From NCBI GenBank assembly GCA_030645615.1, contig JAUSNB010000004.1, positions 1 through 64,000 of the forward strand: a stretch of 64,000 nt of DNA, written 5' to 3'. Source of the stretch: Actinomycetota bacterium. Lineage in GTDB: Bacteria; Actinomycetota; Actinomycetes; S36-B12. Under the pieces are notes generated by a model. The model was not told the origin of the DNA. It saw nothing but the letters and a program-made list of their open reading frames with translations, and searched no databases. Both the position numbers and the translations under genes were made by a program. Below, one piece after another: positions 61,509-64,000 of the stretch. Every line of letters starts with the position of its first letter. The stretch's first letter is position 1.

Positions 61509-63053
61509 ATGTTCCCCGGCAGCATCAGCCCCGCCTCGCGTGCGCAGGCCCTCGAGGCGATGACGGAGACCCCGTTGGACCTGCTCGTGGTGGGAGCCGG
61601 TGCCACCGGCTGCGGGACGGCGCTCGATGCCGCCACCCGCGGACTCCGGGTGGCGATCATCGACAAGGGGGATATCGCGGGCGGCACCTCGAGCCGGTCC
61701 AGCAAGCTGGTGCACGGGGGACTGCGCTACCTCCAGCAGGGCGACGTCGCGCTCGTGCGCGAGGCCTTGCGGGAGCGGGACCTGCTCCTCACCACGCTCG
61801 CTCCGCATCTCGTCGAGCCGTTGCCGTTCGTCCTGCCCTTGCGGCACCGCCTGTGGGAGCGCCCCTACGTGGGGGCCGGCCTGCTCCTGTACGACACCCT
61901 CGGCGGATCCCGGGCACTGCCGCGGCACCGCCATGTCTCGCGCAAGCGCCTGCAGCAGCAGTTCCCGGGCCTGCGCGGCAACGCCTTCATCGGCGGCATT
62001 GGCTTCCACGACTGCCGCATGGACGACTCCCGGCTCGCCGTGGCGCTGGCCCGCACGGCAGTGCGGGAGGGAGCCCACCTCGCGACGTATTCGGAGCTGG
62101 AGGAGGCCCTTCCCGACGCGGGGGACGGGCTGCACCGCGTCCGGGTCCGCGACGTGCTGACCGGGGACGCGCACGTCGTCACCGCGCGGGCCGTTGCCCT
62201 CTGCGTCGGTGTCTGGGCGCCGGAGGCCGCGGCCATGTTCACGGCGGACCACACCGTCATCGACGTCACGAGGTCGAAGGGCATCCACATCCGGCTGCCC
62301 CGTGCCGCGATCGACGGCGACGTCGCCCTGATCGTCCCGACCGAGCGCAGCGTGCTGTTCGTCATCCCCTCGGACGACCACTGGCTGGTCGGCACCACCG
62401 ACACGGAGTGGACCGACGGACCCGAGCCTCCGGAAGCGACCGAGGCCGACATCGAGTACTTGCTGGGCCTGCTGGCCGGCATCCTGGTGGAGCCCGTGCG
62501 CCGCGACCAGGTCAGCTACTCGTTCGCCGGCCTGCGACCCCTCGTCCGCGACCAGGCGATGGGCGGTGACACGGCCAAGGCCAGCCGGGAGCACAGCGTC
62601 GCCCGCCTGGCGCCGGGCGTGCTGGCCGTCGTCGGGGGCAAGTGGACCACCTACCGCGTCATGGCCCGCGACGTGGTCGACACCGTCCTGGCCGATCTGG
62701 GCGAGGCACCGCGGGAGTGCCGCACCGCAGGCATCCCGCTCGTGGGTTCGGACGGCATCGAGGAGTCACGGGACAGGCTGGCGGGCCTGCTCCTGAGGCG
62801 CTACGGGAGCGTGGCCGGTGAGGTGCGCTCGCTGATCGATGAGGACCCGTCGCTCGCCCAGCCGCTGGCCGGGGCGCCGCAGTTCTGCCAGGCCGAGGTC
62901 GTGCACGCCTGCGTGCACGAGGGAGCCGTCCGGCTCGAGGATGTCGTCGACCGACGACTTCGCTTCGGCCTCCACCTCGACGAGGTGCCCGCGGAGTTGC
63001 TGGACGAGGCGGCGGCCCTGCTGCAGCGGGCCGAGGAGCGCCGGCCCGCCTAG
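61509..63053 (+). CDS. glpD: Aerobic glycerol-3-phosphate dehydrogenase
   Basis: A 514-residue FAD enzyme with LVVGAGATGCGTALDAATRG, GTSSRSSKLVHGGLRYLQ (the glpD signature), VGTTDTEW and GKWTTYRVMA. It oxidises glycerol-3-phosphate to dihydroxyacetone phosphate at the membrane and passes electrons to quinone. The C-terminal DAO_C domain is present. The 3' end overlaps the convergent VOC gene by 4 nt. Confidence 0.93.
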   Translation: MFPGSISPASRAQALEAMTETPLDLLVVGAGATGCGTALDAATRGLRVAIIDKGDIAGGTSSRSSKLVHGGLRYLQQGDVALVREALRERDLLLTTLAPHLVEPLPFVLPLRHRLWERPYVGAGLLLYDTLGGSRALPRHRHVSRKRLQQQFPGLRGNAFIGGIGFHDCRMDDSRLAVALARTAVREGAHLATYSELEEALPDAGDGLHRVRVRDVLTGDAHVVTARAVALCVGVWAPEAAAMFTADHTVIDVTRSKGIHIRLPRAAIDGDVALIVPTERSVLFVIPSDDHWLVGTTDTEWTDGPEPPEATEADIEYLLGLLAGILVEPVRRDQVSYSFAGLRPLVRDQAMGGDTAKASREHSVARLAPGVLAVVGGKWTTYRVMARDVVDTVLADLGEAPRECRTAGIPLVGSDGIEESRDRLAGLLLRRYGSVAGEVRSLIDEDPSLAQPLAGAPQFCQAEVVHACVHEGAVRLEDVVDRRLRFGLHLDEVPAELLDEAAALLQRAEERRPA

Positions 63054-63433
63054 CCCGGCTCGCGGCACAGGCAGAACGGATGGCCGGCCGGGTCGATCAG
63101 CACCCGGACGTTGTCCTGTGGCTGGGCCCCAGCCAAGGACGCGCCCAGGGCGAGGGCATCAGCGACTGCCGAGTCGAGGTCGCCCACCTGGAAGTCGAAG
63201 TGCATCATCGCTCGCTGCGATCCGTCGATTGGCGGCCACACGGGTGGCTGATAGTCGGTGGCCTGCTGGAACACGACATAGATGGAGCCCTCGGGCGCAG
63301 CGAGGATGGCCGTGCCCGGTTCCTCATGGCCGATGGGCCAGCCGAGGAGCTCGGAGTAGAACCGGGCCAGGGCGCCGGGGTCGGGCGCCTCGATGGCCGT
63401 CCCCCACCACATGCCGTCGGTCCGCGACCTCAC
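63050..63433 (-). CDS. VOC-family (glyoxalase-like) protein
   Basis: A 127-residue vicinal-oxygen-chelate protein with ALARFYSELLGWPIGHEEPG, MHFDFQVGDLDSAV and VLIDPAGHPFCLC, the repeated beta-alpha-beta-beta-beta pattern of the family. Such proteins are glyoxalases, dioxygenases or antibiotic-binding proteins; the substrate is not known. The GTG start overlaps the stop of the channel gene by 4 nt. Confidence 0.85.
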   Translation of the reverse strand: MRSRTDGMWWGTAIEAPDPGALARFYSELLGWPIGHEEPGTAILAAPEGSIYVVFQQATDYQPPVWPPIDGSQRAMMHFDFQVGDLDSAVADALALGASLAGAQPQDNVRVLIDPAGHPFCLCREPG

Positions 63434-64000
63434 TGCCTACGTCCGTCACCGGCTGGTGCCGCGACAGGTGCGGCCGCCCTGCGGGCGTCGAAGCGGTCGA
63501 GTGCCTGGCGCATCCCGAAGCCGATCACGGCGCCGATGATGGCGAAGGGGGCAATCGTCATGCCGGCCGTGCCGAGGACGAGCACGGCCAGCAGAGCCGA
63601 GGTGAAGGGCAGCCGGAGCATGACCGTCGACGCCGCCGCGACGGCCGCCGCCGCCATCGGCCCGATGGGCAGATCGGCGACGACGATCGTTGCCAGCACG
63701 GCGATGCCGACGCCGATGTACACGATCGGGAAGATGGGGCCACCGCGGTAGCCGCCGCCGATGGACAGGCCGTAGGCCAGGCACTTGGCCAGGATCACGA
63801 GCAGGACGGTGACGGCGGAGGTCTGCGCCATGATCGAACCCATGGCGGTCTCGCCGGAGAACAGCACGAGGTCGCCCGGTACGTCCTGCGATCGCGAGAT
63901 CGCGATGGCCAGCACGGCGATCACGATGGCGGTGCCATACAGGACCGGGGCCCGGAAACGAGCCGCGAGAACGGCGACCCGCTCGCCGAACTCGCGCACG
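63430..64000 (-). CDS. CLC-family chloride channel/transporter, C-terminal part (cut by window edge)
   Basis: The last about 190 residues of a membrane protein with five to six hydrophobic segments. SIGGGYRGGPIFPIVYIGVG matches the GxFxP-type selectivity segment of CLC chloride channels, followed by ASTVMLRLPFTSALLAVLV and the final helix. The frame stays open to the window edge, so the true start is outside; the GTG at 63999 is probably internal. No C-terminal CBS domains are present; the tail is short and Ala/Arg-rich. Confidence 0.8.
   Translation of the reverse strand, partial: VREFGERVAVLAARFRAPVLYGTAIVIAVLAIAISRSQDVPGDLVLFSGETAMGSIMAQTSAVTVLLVILAKCLAYGLSIGGGYRGGPIFPIVYIGVGIAVLATIVVADLPIGPMAAAAVAAASTVMLRLPFTSALLAVLVLGTAGMTIAPFAIIGAVIGFGMRQALDRFDARRAAAPVAAPAGDGRRQ

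Noticed and set aside
63997-63999. GTG at the window edge as the true start of the CLC-type gene
   Set aside because: CLC proteins are more than 400 residues and the visible part corresponds only to the C-terminal half; the frame remains open to the edge.

Overview
The window reads as a chromosome segment of a high-GC actinomycete. The composition is strongly GC-rich, GTG starts are common, genes overlap by 4 nt (ATGA/GTGA) in long operons, several promoters place the -10 box six bases from the start codon (leaderless mRNAs), and it carries a DUF3263 gene, an actinobacterial-type RMM microcompartment and a groEL with CIRCE operators but no groES beside it. Genus cannot be told from the sequence. 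Coding density is very high: no gap without a gene exceeds about 230 bases. I see no insertion sequence, phage, CRISPR array or rRNA.

Left part (1-13.5 kb): a sarcosine/dimethylglycine-type dehydrogenase abutting a tRNA-Thr, a P2-type cation ATPase, a DUF1801 protein, two Baeyer-Villiger-type flavoprotein monooxygenases, an iron alcohol dehydrogenase, a glutamine-synthetase-like ligase and an APC permease. From 13.5 to 24.3 kb an FCD-type GntR regulator faces a ten-gene operon: four SDR dehydrogenases, a DUF1116 (AllG-like) protein, an unrecognised five-cysteine protein, two more glutamine-synthetase-like ligases, an alpha/beta hydrolase and a PuuD-like gamma-glutamyl hydrolase. Ligase, dehydrogenases and hydrolase together suggest amine or amino-alcohol catabolism by gamma-glutamylation (inference).

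Centre (24.3-43.3 kb): a minus-strand operon encodes an acetamidase/formamidase-family protein, a DUF336 protein, a coenzyme-B12 diol/glycerol dehydratase whose large and medium subunits are fused, its small subunit, and its reactivase ATPase; a quinone-reductase-like gene and an aldehyde dehydrogenase follow. Back to back with it, across a permease gene and a 211-bp divergent promoter region, lies a complete RMM (Rhodococcus/Mycobacterium microcompartment) operon: class III aminotransferase-fold enzyme, CoA-type aldehyde dehydrogenase with a C-terminal helix, BMC-T, a small helical protein, BMC-P, BMC-H, a second BMC-T, an APH-type kinase, an amino-alcohol dehydrogenase, a UTRA-type GntR regulator and a P1/DmpA peptidase. 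The pairing of an RMM shell with a B12 diol dehydratase is the most interesting feature: both routes would yield propionaldehyde for the same acylating aldehyde dehydrogenase.

Right part (43.3-64 kb): a tightly overlapping kynurenine operon (formamidase, kynureninase, kynurenine 3-monooxygenase, RidA-family protein, 3-hydroxyanthranilate dioxygenase, ACMS decarboxylase); a CPBP protease and a DUF3263 gene; a maltose/maltodextrin ABC operon with two GH13 enzymes behind a LacI-type operator; groEL with tandem CIRCE elements; a small hypothetical gene; glpD; a VOC protein; and the C-terminal part of a CLC-type chloride channel running off the end.
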